64,000 nt of DNA from Streptomyces olindensis. Lineage in GTDB: Bacteria > Actinomycetota > Actinomycetes > Streptomycetales > Streptomycetaceae. The translations under genes were made by a program, and so were the position numbers. The notes under the pieces were generated by a model that had not been told where the DNA came from, did not search any database, and saw only the letters and a program-made list of their open reading frames with translations. This document shows, piece after piece, positions 33,754 to 41,035 of the stretch. Positions within the stretch are counted from its first letter, which is position 1; each line of letters begins with the position of its first letter. The stretch is taken from assembly GCA_000696115.1 (NCBI GenBank), contig JJOH01000092.1, positions 62,001 to 126,000 on the forward strand, written 5' to 3'.

Positions 33754-33954
33754 TCAAGCGGCCTTGGTTGTGGCGCGCTTGACGACGAGTGCGGTGACGT
33801 CTTTGACGGCGTACCAGGGCTGTCGTGGGGTGCCGCCGGAGCGTTCGAGGTGGCCGCGCTGGACGAGCTTGCGGACGCCTTCGAGGGTGATGCCGAGCTG
33901 TCGCGCGGTCTGGTGGGCGGTGAGGTGGCCGGGCCGGATCATCTGCGACTCCAT
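33754..33954 (-). CDS. Small HTH protein (MerR/excisionase-like)
   Basis: A 66-residue protein with a MerR-like winged helix: LTAHQTARQLGITLEGVRKL, then a wing with WYAVKDVTALVVKR. Such small proteins serve as excisionases or late-gene regulators. Its place just before the late genes, rather than by int, makes a late-activator role equally plausible. Confidence 0.65.
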   Translation of the reverse strand: MESQMIRPGHLTAHQTARQLGITLEGVRKLVQRGHLERSGGTPRQPWYAVKDVTALVVKRATTKAA

Positions 33955-33969
33955 GACCCCATGATGCGG

Positions 33970-34138
33970 CAGTGAGTGAGGCTATGGGGGTCTTCAGAGA
34001 GGCCGTCTGCAGGGGCACTTGCGGGTCCCTTGACGCGGCCTCACTGCCTCACTTGATCGGCGTTTGCGCTGATCAGCGCCAGTGAGGCGGGGCAGTGACC
34101 TTCGAAGTGAAAAGTCACTGCCCACTGCCGGGTCACTG
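33970..34138. promoter_or_regulatory. Cluster of six CAGTGA/TCACTG motifs
   Basis: Exact CAGTGA or TCACTG occurs at 33970, 34041, 34080, 34093, 34115 and 34133, most within a short gap between the translocase stop and the HTH gene. A GATC-flanked imperfect inverted repeat lies in 34050-34075. Density and both orientations suggest a protein-binding array: an operator for late genes or an origin or transfer site. Confidence 0.45.
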
Positions 34139-36268
34139 AGCCTCGGCGAGCTGCTCCGCGCGGCGTTCGAGGGCCCTTTCGACGCTCTCCAGCTTCACCA
34201 CGGGGTAGCCGTCGAGGGTCCCGGGCTCTTCGTCGTACTCGGCCAGCAGGGCCTTGAGGCGGGCGCCGTTCCAGTGCTCGTAGACGTCGTGGTTGCGGGC
34301 CTTGAGCCGGTGGATGACCTCGGTGGTGCGGACGCGGTTCTCTCGGCCGACGACGGCCGCCAGGTCGGCGAGGTGGTCGACGGGCCGGGCGACCTTCAGC
34401 TGGTGGACGGTGGCGACGGTCTCGCGGCGGGCCTTGGCGCGTTCGGTGAGGACGAGGGCGTCCTCGCCGGAGATGAAGTGCGTCCTGACGGTGACGGACG
34501 ACTCGCCGGCCTCCAGGGGGATGCCTTCACCGGCGACGACGAGCGTGCCGCGGTCCTTGCCGCGCCGGAGCTTGTGCGGGGCGGCGCCGGCGTCGACGGG
34601 GGCTTCGCCGAGGGCCATCTTGGCCTGGGACTCGGTGCCGAGGACGAGGGAGCCGCGGATGTGGTTGCCCTCGCGGGACCGCTTGGGCAGGTTCTCGTCG
34701 GTGGGGTCCTGGGTGCCTTCCCAGATGGTGACGTTCACGGCCCGGCCCTGGTCGTGGATCTTCTTGACGGCCTGGAAGTAGCGGGAGGTGGCCTTGCTGC
34801 CGCCGTAGGGGCGTCCGTCTTCGCTCTTGGCGCCGCAGCCGTAGGCGACCTGCGCCTCGTCGACGATGAGGACGACGGGCCGGAAGCGGGGGTCTGTGCG
34901 GGCCATCTCCCTGGTCACGCCGTCGGTGGCGCCTGATTCTTCGAGCAGGGCGATGCGGGTCTGCATCTCGGTGACGCCCCACTCGACCATGTCGGTGGCC
35001 TGGGCGACGTGGTCGTCGGTGGGGCCCTGGATGAGGACTTGGGCCAGGCCGAGGAAGCCGCGCCAGTCGCCGACGCCCTTGAGGTCGGCGATGTAGAAGT
35101 CGACGGTCGTGTCGAACGCCAGCCACAGGGCGAGGGCGCGCAGGGAGGCGGTCTTGCCCTGGTTGGACAGGCCGGTGAGCAGGATGTGCCGCTGGAAGAC
35201 GCTGACGGGGACGGCGTCGCCGCGCAGGTTCTGTCCCCAGGGTGCGGAGCCGGTGTAGTAGTCGGCGGTGATGTCCTCGTCGAGCATGAGCGGCGAGGGG
35301 CCGATGGGCTCGTCGAGGGCGCCGGAGTCGGCGATCCACAGGCGCACGGTGCGGGGCTGCGGCGGGATGGTGATGAACACCTCGTGTTCGTGCCGGTTGA
35401 GGTTCTCGGCGAGCTTGCGCCGCTTGTTCTGGATCTCCTCGGTGGAGACGCCGGAGGGCAGGTGGACGTCGACTTCGACGCCGCATCCGGCGATTTTGAT
35501 GGGGGACAGCATGGCGGCGCCGACGTCGCCCATGCCCTCGATGGCCTTGCGTAGTGGGGAAATGCCCAGGTCGCGGAAGGCGACGACGACGATGTGCGGG
35601 GTGATGGTGTCGCCGAAGGTGCGGGCGCTGACGGGCAGGGCCCACTGGGGGGCGGTGTGCTGGTGGCGGCCGACGGCCCAGACGGCGGCGAGGCCGATCC
35701 ACGGGGCGGCGAACAGGAACGGGTCCCAGATGACGCCGCCGAGGAAGGCGAGCAGCTGCACCAGGTCGATGACGGTCTCGATGGGGGTGAGGACGTCGCG
35801 GACTTCGCCGCTGCCCCAGGCGAGCAGGATGCCGAGCATGAGCAGGGTGCCGGCCGCGCCGGTGGTGGCGAAGGCGATGGCCTTGGGGGCCTGGATCATC
35901 AGCTGGAGCATGTCGAGGCGGCGCCGGTGCCGGGCGGCCCGGTAGGACTGCGCGCGGGCCTCCCACTCCTTGACCTCTTCGAGGAGGCCGGCCGCTTCGG
36001 CGGCGCGGATCATCCGCTCGTAGCGGGAGCTGCTGCGGCTGTCCCAGACGCGGCGTCCCATGACCTTGGTGCCGCCTGCGATATAGGACGCGTGCCGGAC
36101 GGCGAGGCGTCCTGCGGTGCGGACGCGTTCGTCCGCCAGGGCGGCCTTGGCGATGCGCCGGTAGCGGGCGCGGCGACGTTCGGGGCGGGTGGAGGACGCC
36201 TGGGACGCGGGGGCGTCCTGGGCGTCCTTGGGGGTGTCCTCTGGCGTCTTGATGAGGGTCACGGTCAT
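34133..36268 (-). CDS. FtsK/SpoIIIE-type DNA translocase (TraB-like)
   Basis: A 711-residue protein. The N-terminal 115 residues are charged and helical, followed by hydrophobic segments at about 127-150 and 165-200, and then an ATPase domain with Walker A GLSNQGKT (366-373) and Walker B VVLIVDEAQ (465-473). A winged-helix-like end (HRLKARNHDVYEHWNGARLK) follows. Streptomyces conjugative plasmids and integrative elements move double-stranded DNA with such proteins (TraB). In a tailed prophage its role is unclear. It is followed by small membrane-protein genes upstream in the same operon. Confidence 0.82.
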   Translation of the reverse strand: MTVTLIKTPEDTPKDAQDAPASQASSTRPERRRARYRRIAKAALADERVRTAGRLAVRHASYIAGGTKVMGRRVWDSRSSSRYERMIRAAEAAGLLEEVKEWEARAQSYRAARHRRRLDMLQLMIQAPKAIAFATTGAAGTLLMLGILLAWGSGEVRDVLTPIETVIDLVQLLAFLGGVIWDPFLFAAPWIGLAAVWAVGRHQHTAPQWALPVSARTFGDTITPHIVVVAFRDLGISPLRKAIEGMGDVGAAMLSPIKIAGCGVEVDVHLPSGVSTEEIQNKRRKLAENLNRHEHEVFITIPPQPRTVRLWIADSGALDEPIGPSPLMLDEDITADYYTGSAPWGQNLRGDAVPVSVFQRHILLTGLSNQGKTASLRALALWLAFDTTVDFYIADLKGVGDWRGFLGLAQVLIQGPTDDHVAQATDMVEWGVTEMQTRIALLEESGATDGVTREMARTDPRFRPVVLIVDEAQVAYGCGAKSEDGRPYGGSKATSRYFQAVKKIHDQGRAVNVTIWEGTQDPTDENLPKRSREGNHIRGSLVLGTESQAKMALGEAPVDAGAAPHKLRRGKDRGTLVVAGEGIPLEAGESSVTVRTHFISGEDALVLTERAKARRETVATVHQLKVARPVDHLADLAAVVGRENRVRTTEVIHRLKARNHDVYEHWNGARLKALLAEYDEEPGTLDGYPVVKLESVERALERRAEQLAEAQ

Positions 36269-36304
36269 GCTGGGGCTTCCTGCCTCTTGCTGGGGGTACG
36301 GAGG

Positions 36305-36347
36305 CCCGGGGACGGCGGCTGCTTGGTGGTAGGACGCCGTCCCCGGG
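36305..36347 (-). terminator. Strong hairpin upstream of the translocase gene
   Basis: CCCGGGGACGGCG pairs perfectly with CGCCGTCCCCGGG (13 bp, 17-nt loop) between the 58-residue gene and the translocase start. There is no T-run, so it may attenuate translocase expression or protect processed mRNA. Confidence 0.5.
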
Positions 36348-36352
36348 TGTAG

Positions 36353-36529
36353 CTACTTGCCGTGCTTGCGGCGGCGGGCCTGGTCCTCGATCCGCTCGAC
36401 CTTGCGCTGCAGGTCTCGGATGTCGACGTCCATGCCGGCTACGCCGCGCTTCGCCATCCGGGCCACCAGGCCGGCGATGCGGGCCTTCTCCCCGAACGTG
36501 AAGTCGCCGGGCGTCAGCTCATCGGCCAT
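36353..36529 (-). CDS. Small protein of 58 residues
   Basis: Starts MADELTPGDFTFGEKARIAG and ends in a basic helix (RKVERIEDQARRRKHGK). It overlaps the upstream gene by 11 bp and precedes the translocase. Function unknown; the helical, charged character suggests a small adaptor or DNA-binding protein. Confidence 0.5.
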   Translation of the reverse strand: MADELTPGDFTFGEKARIAGLVARMAKRGVAGMDVDIRDLQRKVERIEDQARRRKHGK

Positions 36530-36731
36530 CGGTGGGCTCCGTCTTCTCGGGTGTGGCGGCGGCGATGGCGGCGTGGGTGCGGGCGATGTCCGCGTAGAGA
36601 GCACCGAGGGCGCCGAGCGGTGCGACCTTGTGGGGCTCGTGGCTCTTGAGGGCGTCCTCGGCGTCCCCGGCGAAGCGCTCGGCGCGGCACACCGCCTCGT
36701 CGGCCAGCTTCAGGTGCTTGGTGCGGTCCAT
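36519..36731 (-). CDS. Small helical protein of 70 residues
   Basis: An alpha-helical, Ala-rich protein (MDRTKHLKLADEAVCRAER). Located in the string of small genes upstream of the translocase. No family recognised. Its ATG lies 3 bp after the previous gene's stop, consistent with translational coupling. Confidence 0.5.
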   Translation of the reverse strand: MDRTKHLKLADEAVCRAERFAGDAEDALKSHEPHKVAPLGALGALYADIARTHAAIAAATPEKTEPTDGR

Positions 36732-36734
36732 GGG

Positions 36735-36848
36735 TTACTTCTCCTCGTCGTCGGACGGCTGCTGCGGGAGGGCCATGGAGAAGGTGACGGTGAAGTCGCC
36801 GTCGTCCTCGATCTCGATGTCGCTGCCGGTGTCCGGGTTGGTGGCCAC
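36735..36848 (-). CDS. Very small acidic protein of 37 residues
   Basis: Begins VATNPDTGSDIEIEDDGDFT and ends DDEEK. The GTG at 36848 is preceded by AGGAGA at 8-bp spacing, so translation is likely. Function unknown. A larger reading from 36920 would lack a ribosome site. Confidence 0.5.
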   Translation of the reverse strand: MATNPDTGSDIEIEDDGDFTVTFSMALPQQPSDDEEK

Positions 36849-36899
36849 GGTGGTCTCCTCTCGGGCGGGCCGGGCTGTCCGGCCCCACCGCGCCCCCGC

Positions 36900-36924
36900 A
36901 ACCGTGGGGCAGAGCACCACGGTT
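36900..36924 (-). other. Short hairpin in the transfer-like operon
   Basis: AACCGTGG pairs with CCACGGTT across a 9-nt loop, in the 97-bp gap between two small genes. Possible transcript-processing or pause site. Confidence 0.4.
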
Positions 36925-36945
36925 GACGGAGGACGGAAGGGCAGG

Positions 36946-37263
36946 TCAGCGGCCCTTGCGCTGCATGTCTCGCCACATGTCCCGCAGGACCAGGACGACG
37001 ATGGCGGCGACGCCGCCGAGGATGGCCAGCGCCAGCGACGCGAACGCCACCCCGACGCCGCCGACGCACACCGCGCAGGCGATACCGATCCACTCGCCCG
37101 CGCTGCGACGCTGCTTGTGGTGGTGCTCGCAGGTCGGCGCGGCCTGCTGCTGCGCCTGGGCGGCCTTGGCGAGCTCCAGTGCGGCCATCGCGACGGCGAG
37201 GACGTCGGTGTTGCTCTCGGCCTTGGCGACCGCGGCCTCGGCCTTCTCCAGGGCGTCGCTCAT
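36946..37263 (-). CDS. Small membrane protein with CxHHH motif, transfer-like operon
   Basis: A 105-residue protein: an Ala-rich helix (MSDALEKAEAAVAKAESNTD), a His/Cys spot (CEHHHK), then two close hydrophobic segments (about 59-95) and a basic end. The layout resembles small spread (Spd) proteins of Streptomyces plasmids, but no direct family match is claimed. It overlaps its upstream neighbour by 4 bp. Confidence 0.55.
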   Translation of the reverse strand: MSDALEKAEAAVAKAESNTDVLAVAMAALELAKAAQAQQQAAPTCEHHHKQRRSAGEWIGIACAVCVGGVGVAFASLALAILGGVAAIVVLVLRDMWRDMQRKGR

Positions 37264-37430
37264 CGGGCCCACCTCCCGGACGGGACAGGACGCACCAGGA
37301 CGCCCAGGACGAACGCCAGGACGGCGGGCTGAGCGGCCAGGGAGGCGACGGCCGCGATGCCGCTCGCCGCCGCGGCCGGCCAGAGCACCAGCAGGACACC
37401 GAGGATGACGCCGAACAGGATGGCCTTCAT
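37260..37430 (-). CDS. Small membrane protein of 56 residues
   Basis: Two hydrophobic helices fill nearly the whole protein (ILFGVILGVLLVLWPAAAAS, then PAVLAFVLGVLVRPV). It overlaps both neighbours by 4 bp (ATGA), so it is translated with them. Small membrane proteins like this are frequent in the spread clusters of Streptomyces conjugative elements. Confidence 0.6.
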   Translation of the reverse strand: MKAILFGVILGVLLVLWPAAAASGIAAVASLAAQPAVLAFVLGVLVRPVPSGRWAR

Positions 37431-38584
37431 ACCGGCACCGCCACCTGGAACTTGGGCAGCTCGTCCGGGTGGAAGAGGTTGCGTCCGGACGCGTCCTTGC
37501 AGTGGACGGGGATGCGTCCTGCGGCCACCCAGGAGCGGACGGTCGACTGCTTGATGCCGTAGTGGTCGGCGACGTCGGCGGAGGTCATCAGGGGCGGTTC
37601 GGGCGGGGGCCCTTCGGCCCCGTCCTCGTCGTCCTGGGGCGCGTCCTCGGCGTCCTGCGAGTCGGCGTTGAGGGCCGACGGGCGGGCGACGATCGGGAGC
37701 AGGCGAACACCCCGTGGGACGGGCGAGGGAAAGGGCGGGACGCTCACGGACGCGGGGGCGTCCTGGGTGTCCTGGGCGTCCTCGGGCGCGTCCTGCCACG
37801 GCGAGGGAAGCTCGATCGTGGCGAGGGACTCGGCATGCCGGCGGGCGGCGAGCAGGTTGAGCAGCTTGGCTCGCTGCGCTTCGTCGGCGCCGGCCTGTGC
37901 CTTGCCGACGGCCTTCGAGAGGCGCCGTGCCGTCCGGGCCCGGCCGCGTGCCCCGGGCTTCATGTCGGCGAGCTTGGCCGCCAGGCCGACGGCCTTCACA
38001 GTCCAGCGGTCGCGGGTGATCTGCTCGGCGCTGCGGTCACGGACGGCGAGGCCGAGCCGGGACAGCAGCCGCTCTCGCAGCTCGCGGGCGAGCAGGGCGG
38101 GCAGGGACTGGGAGGTGGCGTCCGGGCGGCCGTGCCGCAGTTCGATGCCCATGGCGAGGTGCCAGAGCAGGGCGGCGAGGACCGGGCCGACGACGGCGCG
38201 GACGGTGCCGCCGACGATCCCGGACTCGGAGTAGGCGGGAATGACCTGTACGCCGGTGATGACCCAGACGAGGACACCTGGGGTGCCGGGTGTGCCCTGC
38301 GGGGAGCGAAGGTTCTGCCGGGCCATCAGGGCGCAGGCGAACAGGGCCAGCTCGGCGGCGGCGAACATCGCGGCGCGTTCCACGTCGGAGGTCATGCCGA
38401 GTCGATGCTCAGCGAAGCGCCAGCTGGTGTCTGCGCTGTAGGCGGTGCAGGCCATCGCGGCGAGCGAGGCCACGGCGACGGCGGCCGGCGTCTTCCGCAG
38501 AGACCGCAGCAGCCAGACGGTGACGGCCAGGGTGACGACTGCGGCGGCTGCCGCGTAGAGCGGCTGAGCGAGCAGGGTGTTCAT
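37427..38584 (-). CDS. DUF2637/SpdB-like membrane protein with C-terminal HTH
   Basis: A 385-residue protein. The first 145 residues have four or five membrane helices in the pattern of the DUF2637/SpdB group of Streptomyces mobile elements (YAAAAAVVTLAVTVWLLRSL). A cytosolic basic part follows, with an acidic low-complexity stretch (DAPEDAQDTQDAPASVS) that is echoed at the N-terminus of the translocase. At the end is a MerR-like HTH (TSADVADHYGIKQSTVRSWV). In conjugative elements SpdB partners TraB in spreading DNA through mycelium. Confidence 0.65.
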   Translation of the reverse strand: MNTLLAQPLYAAAAAVVTLAVTVWLLRSLRKTPAAVAVASLAAMACTAYSADTSWRFAEHRLGMTSDVERAAMFAAAELALFACALMARQNLRSPQGTPGTPGVLVWVITGVQVIPAYSESGIVGGTVRAVVGPVLAALLWHLAMGIELRHGRPDATSQSLPALLARELRERLLSRLGLAVRDRSAEQITRDRWTVKAVGLAAKLADMKPGARGRARTARRLSKAVGKAQAGADEAQRAKLLNLLAARRHAESLATIELPSPWQDAPEDAQDTQDAPASVSVPPFPSPVPRGVRLLPIVARPSALNADSQDAEDAPQDDEDGAEGPPPEPPLMTSADVADHYGIKQSTVRSWVAAGRIPVHCKDASGRNLFHPDELPKFQVAVPV

Positions 38585-38817
38585 TCGCCCACCTCCGGGG
38601 TGCCACGGGATAGCGACTCGGCGCACTTGGGGCAGTCGGGCGGGCACTCCTCCGCCTCGTCGGCGCTCTGCGGGCCGAGGTACCAGCGGACGGCGATCAC
38701 GGCCAGGGCCAGCAGGGCGAAGGTGTTGGTCCAGGCCTGGCTGTGCAGCACGAACTTCGCGACGCACTCGGCGGCCAGCAGTGAAAGGAACAGGGCGAGG
38801 AACAAGGCTCGGCTCAT
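38581..38817 (-). CDS. Small membrane protein with CxxC pair
   Basis: A 78-residue protein with two hydrophobic segments (about 4-20 and 32-47) and an acidic tail holding CPPDCPKC. Overlaps neighbours by 4 bp on both sides. Unknown function; part of the membrane-protein string feeding the translocase gene. Confidence 0.55.
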   Translation of the reverse strand: MSRALFLALFLSLLAAECVAKFVLHSQAWTNTFALLALAVIAVRWYLGPQSADEAEECPPDCPKCAESLSRGTPEVGE

Positions 38818-39188
38818 CGCTGGTCCCCTTCCAGCATCTGCAGGCGCTCGATGAACTGGTGGAGGGGGCCGACCGCCAGGGCGACCAGGGCGTCGGTGAA
38901 CTCGGCCAGCTGGGCAGAGGTGACGTCGTGGTAGTCCTCGGCGAACTCGACCGTGGCCTTGGCGGTGGTGTCCGTGCGGGAGAACGGCCGCTGCACGAGC
39001 GTCAGCGTCATCAGCTTCTGCTCTCCGCAGCAGGGCGTCGGCACCGTCAGCACCACGTCCTCAGACCGGTGCTCGACGTCCTCGCGGTACCCCTCGGCCG
39101 GATGGTCCCCGGCGCACCAGAACGGCTCGGGCAGGAGCACGGCGTCGTGGTCGCCGGTGTCGACGGTCACTGTGCGGGGCTGGTTCAT
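38814..39188 (-). CDS. DUF6907-like protein
   Basis: A 124-residue soluble protein. N-terminal beta strand (RTVTVDTGDHDAVLLPEPFW), a CAGDH...CCGE zinc-like spot and a C-terminal helix resemble proteins labelled DUF6907 in Streptomyces mobile elements. It overlaps the neighbouring genes by 4 bp each. Confidence 0.6.
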   Translation of the reverse strand: MNQPRTVTVDTGDHDAVLLPEPFWCAGDHPAEGYREDVEHRSEDVVLTVPTPCCGEQKLMTLTLVQRPFSRTDTTAKATVEFAEDYHDVTSAQLAEFTDALVALAVGPLHQFIERLQMLEGDQR

Positions 39189-39340
39189 CGGGCACCGCCG
39201 GTCTTGGCGATGACGCCGGTGACGCCGGCCGCGGTGACGCGCACGGTGAGGGTGCGGCTAGAGGTGCGCCGGATGACGCCCACGGCGATCGTGCGGCGGC
39301 CCGTTTCGGGCGCAGGGGTGGGCATGGAAAGATCGGCCAT
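39185..39340 (-). CDS. Small basic protein of 51 residues, first gene of the leftward operon
   Basis: Begins MADLSMPTPAPETGRRTIAV and ends AKTGGAR, basic and beta-prone. The ATG at 39340 has an excellent ribosome site (AGGAGGAGA, 7-bp spacing). Its TGA overlaps the next ATG (ATGA). It opens the transfer-like operon right behind the operator cluster. Function unknown; size and charge would suit an autoregulator or DNA-binding accessory. Confidence 0.55.
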   Translation of the reverse strand: MADLSMPTPAPETGRRTIAVGVIRRTSSRTLTVRVTAAGVTGVIAKTGGAR

Positions 39341-39453
39341 AGCCGGATCTCCTCCTGGTCTAGTCAGGAAGGTGGTCTCGGTCAGGCCCTTGGCTGGGAC
39401 GGCTATCCCGGCCTTGGGCCGTCTTCAGTTGTGGCGACAGAGCCGCCGGAGCG

Positions 39454-39522
39454 GGTGTCATGACACCTACGTTAGACCCTGGTGTCATGACACCGCAAGG
39501 GCTAACCTCGGGGTGTCATGAC
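39454..39522. promoter_or_regulatory. Three-site operator between leftward operon and RHH gene
   Basis: The perfect palindrome GGTGTCATGACACC occurs at 39454-39467 and 39481-39494, and a partial copy GGTGTCATGAC at 39512-39522. Start-to-start distances are 27 and 31 bp. The cluster lies in a 197-bp divergent gap, just before the ribbon-helix-helix gene start at 39538. Most likely its product binds here and controls both directions. Confidence 0.75.
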
Positions 39523-39537
39523 GAGAGTGGAGAGCTG

Positions 39538-39765
39538 ATGCCGAACGTCGAGAAGACGCCCCGCCAAACCATCCGGGTCGAGAAGGATCTATGGGCCAAG
39601 GCGGGCACCGCCGTGGGCGAGCGGAACCGCGGCGCCGTCATCCGGGACTTCCTGCGTTGGCTCACGCATGAGACGGACGAGCTCCCGACCCGCCCCGAGA
39701 AACCCGCTGGAACGCCTGATGAATCAGGCGCTGAGCCTCAGCCAGGTGCCGCGAGCAAATCTTGA
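39538..39765 (+). CDS. Ribbon-helix-helix type regulator (Arc/ParD-like)
   Basis: A 75-residue protein with the strand PRQTIRVEKDLWAKA and two helices (GTAVGERNRGAVIRDFLRWL), the minimal ribbon-helix-helix plan, then a disordered Pro/Glu tail. The ATG at 39538 follows GGAGAG; an ATG at 39460 would start inside the operators and is unlikely. It is the only rightward gene in the middle of the prophage. It likely represses the transfer-like operon, similar in role to Kor proteins of Streptomyces plasmids. Confidence 0.65.
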   Translation: MPNVEKTPRQTIRVEKDLWAKAGTAVGERNRGAVIRDFLRWLTHETDELPTRPEKPAGTPDESGAEPQPGAASKS

Positions 39766-39850
39766 GTTCGGCGTTCGGGTCGACGGCCTCGGCCGTGCAC
39801 TGGACGCCGCGCCCGGACAGGACGCGGCACGTCACGTAGCTGGACGCCAT
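39662..39850 (-). CDS. Small Cys/His protein overlapping the RHH gene tail
   Basis: A 62-residue protein (MASSYVTCRVLSGRGVQCTA, later ICSRHLAEAQRLIHQAF) with a C-x9-C...C-x2-H spacing fitting a small zinc finger. Its 3' third lies antisense to the RHH gene (39662-39765). The start overlaps the previous stop by one base (TGATG). Such short proteins occur in actinophage early regions; function unknown. Confidence 0.55.
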   Translation of the reverse strand: MASSYVTCRVLSGRGVQCTAEAVDPNAELKICSRHLAEAQRLIHQAFQRVSRGGSGARPSHA

Positions 39851-40509
39851 CAGGACGCCTCCCTTTGGTCACGAATTTCGTTTCGCCCGCCGCCCTCGGC
39901 CGGCTGGAAGTGGACCAGCAGCGCCCAGTCCTTGCCAGATTCGTAGCTGTAGCCACACCACCGGCAGGTCAGCCGGGTCTGCCCCGGCAGGCGCGTGATG
40001 ACCGCGCCACACACCACGCCCTCGCCGTCGATGGCAATGCACGTGCCGAGCCGCTGCGGCCGGGGCGCCGGGTCGCCGACGATGGTCCGGGCCTGCTTCT
40101 CCAGGTCGCCGACCTCGCGCGCCAGGTCGCCGGTGCCCGGGTAGTGGTCGACGATCCACTCCAGCTCCATCGCCAGCCACCGGCAGTCCGCCGCCAGCGG
40201 GCCCGGGGGTGGCGCGCCGTGGCGGGGCCAGCGCACCCGGGCCACGTCCACCCGCCACAGGTGCACGACCTCGGCGGCCCGGGCGCCGTTCACCGTGTCG
40301 AGGACGTCCTCGTCGAGCGGGGACCGCGGGCCAGCTGCACCCCGGGTGGAGACGATCTCGCCCCAGCCGTGTCCGCGGGGTACCAGGCACTCGGCGACCT
40401 CGTCGTACAGGGTGGGCAGGTCGGCCAGCCGCTTCGCCAGCTGCACGGTGTGCCGCTCGCACAGGTACCGGCCGCCGGTCTCCTCGCCGCACAGCTCGCA
40501 CGTGCTCAT
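39850..40509 (-). CDS. Phage protein with zinc-ribbon motifs
   Basis: A 219-residue protein: N-terminal CELCGEETGGRYLCERH and C-terminal CRWCGYSYES indicate two zinc knuckles around a helical middle (WLAMELEWIVDHYPG). Similar proteins are common, uncharacterised, in Streptomyces phages and genomes. It sits in the early leftward operon between SSB and the operator cluster. Confidence 0.65.
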   Translation of the reverse strand: MSTCELCGEETGGRYLCERHTVQLAKRLADLPTLYDEVAECLVPRGHGWGEIVSTRGAAGPRSPLDEDVLDTVNGARAAEVVHLWRVDVARVRWPRHGAPPPGPLAADCRWLAMELEWIVDHYPGTGDLAREVGDLEKQARTIVGDPAPRPQRLGTCIAIDGEGVVCGAVITRLPGQTRLTCRWCGYSYESGKDWALLVHFQPAEGGGRNEIRDQREAS

Positions 40510-40823
40510 GCCTTCTCCGTGTAGTGGTCGTACTCGGTTTCACCACACGCCGTGCCGTAGCCGGCGGCCGTGCACGGGGCCTCGAACCCGAACCCCTCGT
40601 AGGGGTGGGTGGTGATCGGGAACCGCTGGCGGCCGATGGCGGCGACCAGGTCGTCGAGGACGGTGTCGACGGGCACTTCCTCCAGGGTGTCGTTCTCGAT
40701 GGGGGCGAGCATGGTGTCGTCGTCCGGGTCGATGAACCGGGTGAGCGCCTGCCGCAGCCGCTCCCGCAGCTGGTCACCGCCAGGGGTACGCGCTGGTGCG
40801 TACCCCTTCTCGTCGGCGGTCAC
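40506..40823 (-). CDS. Hypothetical early protein of 105 residues
   Basis: Helical first half (QLRERLRQALTRFIDPDDD) and a tail with CTAAGYGTACGETEYDH, where two Cys could pair. GTG 40823 overlaps the upstream stop (GTGA). No family recognised. Confidence 0.55.
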   Translation of the reverse strand: MTADEKGYAPARTPGGDQLRERLRQALTRFIDPDDDTMLAPIENDTLEEVPVDTVLDDLVAAIGRQRFPITTHPYEGFGFEAPCTAAGYGTACGETEYDHYTEKA

Positions 40824-41026
40824 GGGACGAGTCCGTAGCGCTGCTGGACCTGGTACAGCTCCAGGCTGCGCAGGTAGGCGTCGCCCGCGGCGCGGCGCCG
40901 GATCCGGTGGGACTCGGCCAGGCTGCGGCGGGCGTCGCGCATGTCGAGGGCCATGTTGACGACCATCACGGTCCACGCGCCGAGGACGAAGCCGACGACG
41001 AGGAGCTGGATTTCGTTCGGGGTCAC
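40820..41026 (-). CDS. Small single-span membrane protein
   Basis: A 68-residue protein with one N-terminal membrane helix (IQLLVVGFVLGAWTVMVVNM) followed by a basic helix rich in Arg. 4-bp overlap with the downstream gene; 9-bp gap to the SSB stop. Function unknown. Confidence 0.55.
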   Translation of the reverse strand: MTPNEIQLLVVGFVLGAWTVMVVNMALDMRDARRSLAESHRIRRRAAGDAYLRSLELYQVQQRYGLVP

Positions 41027-41035
41027 GTCGATCTC

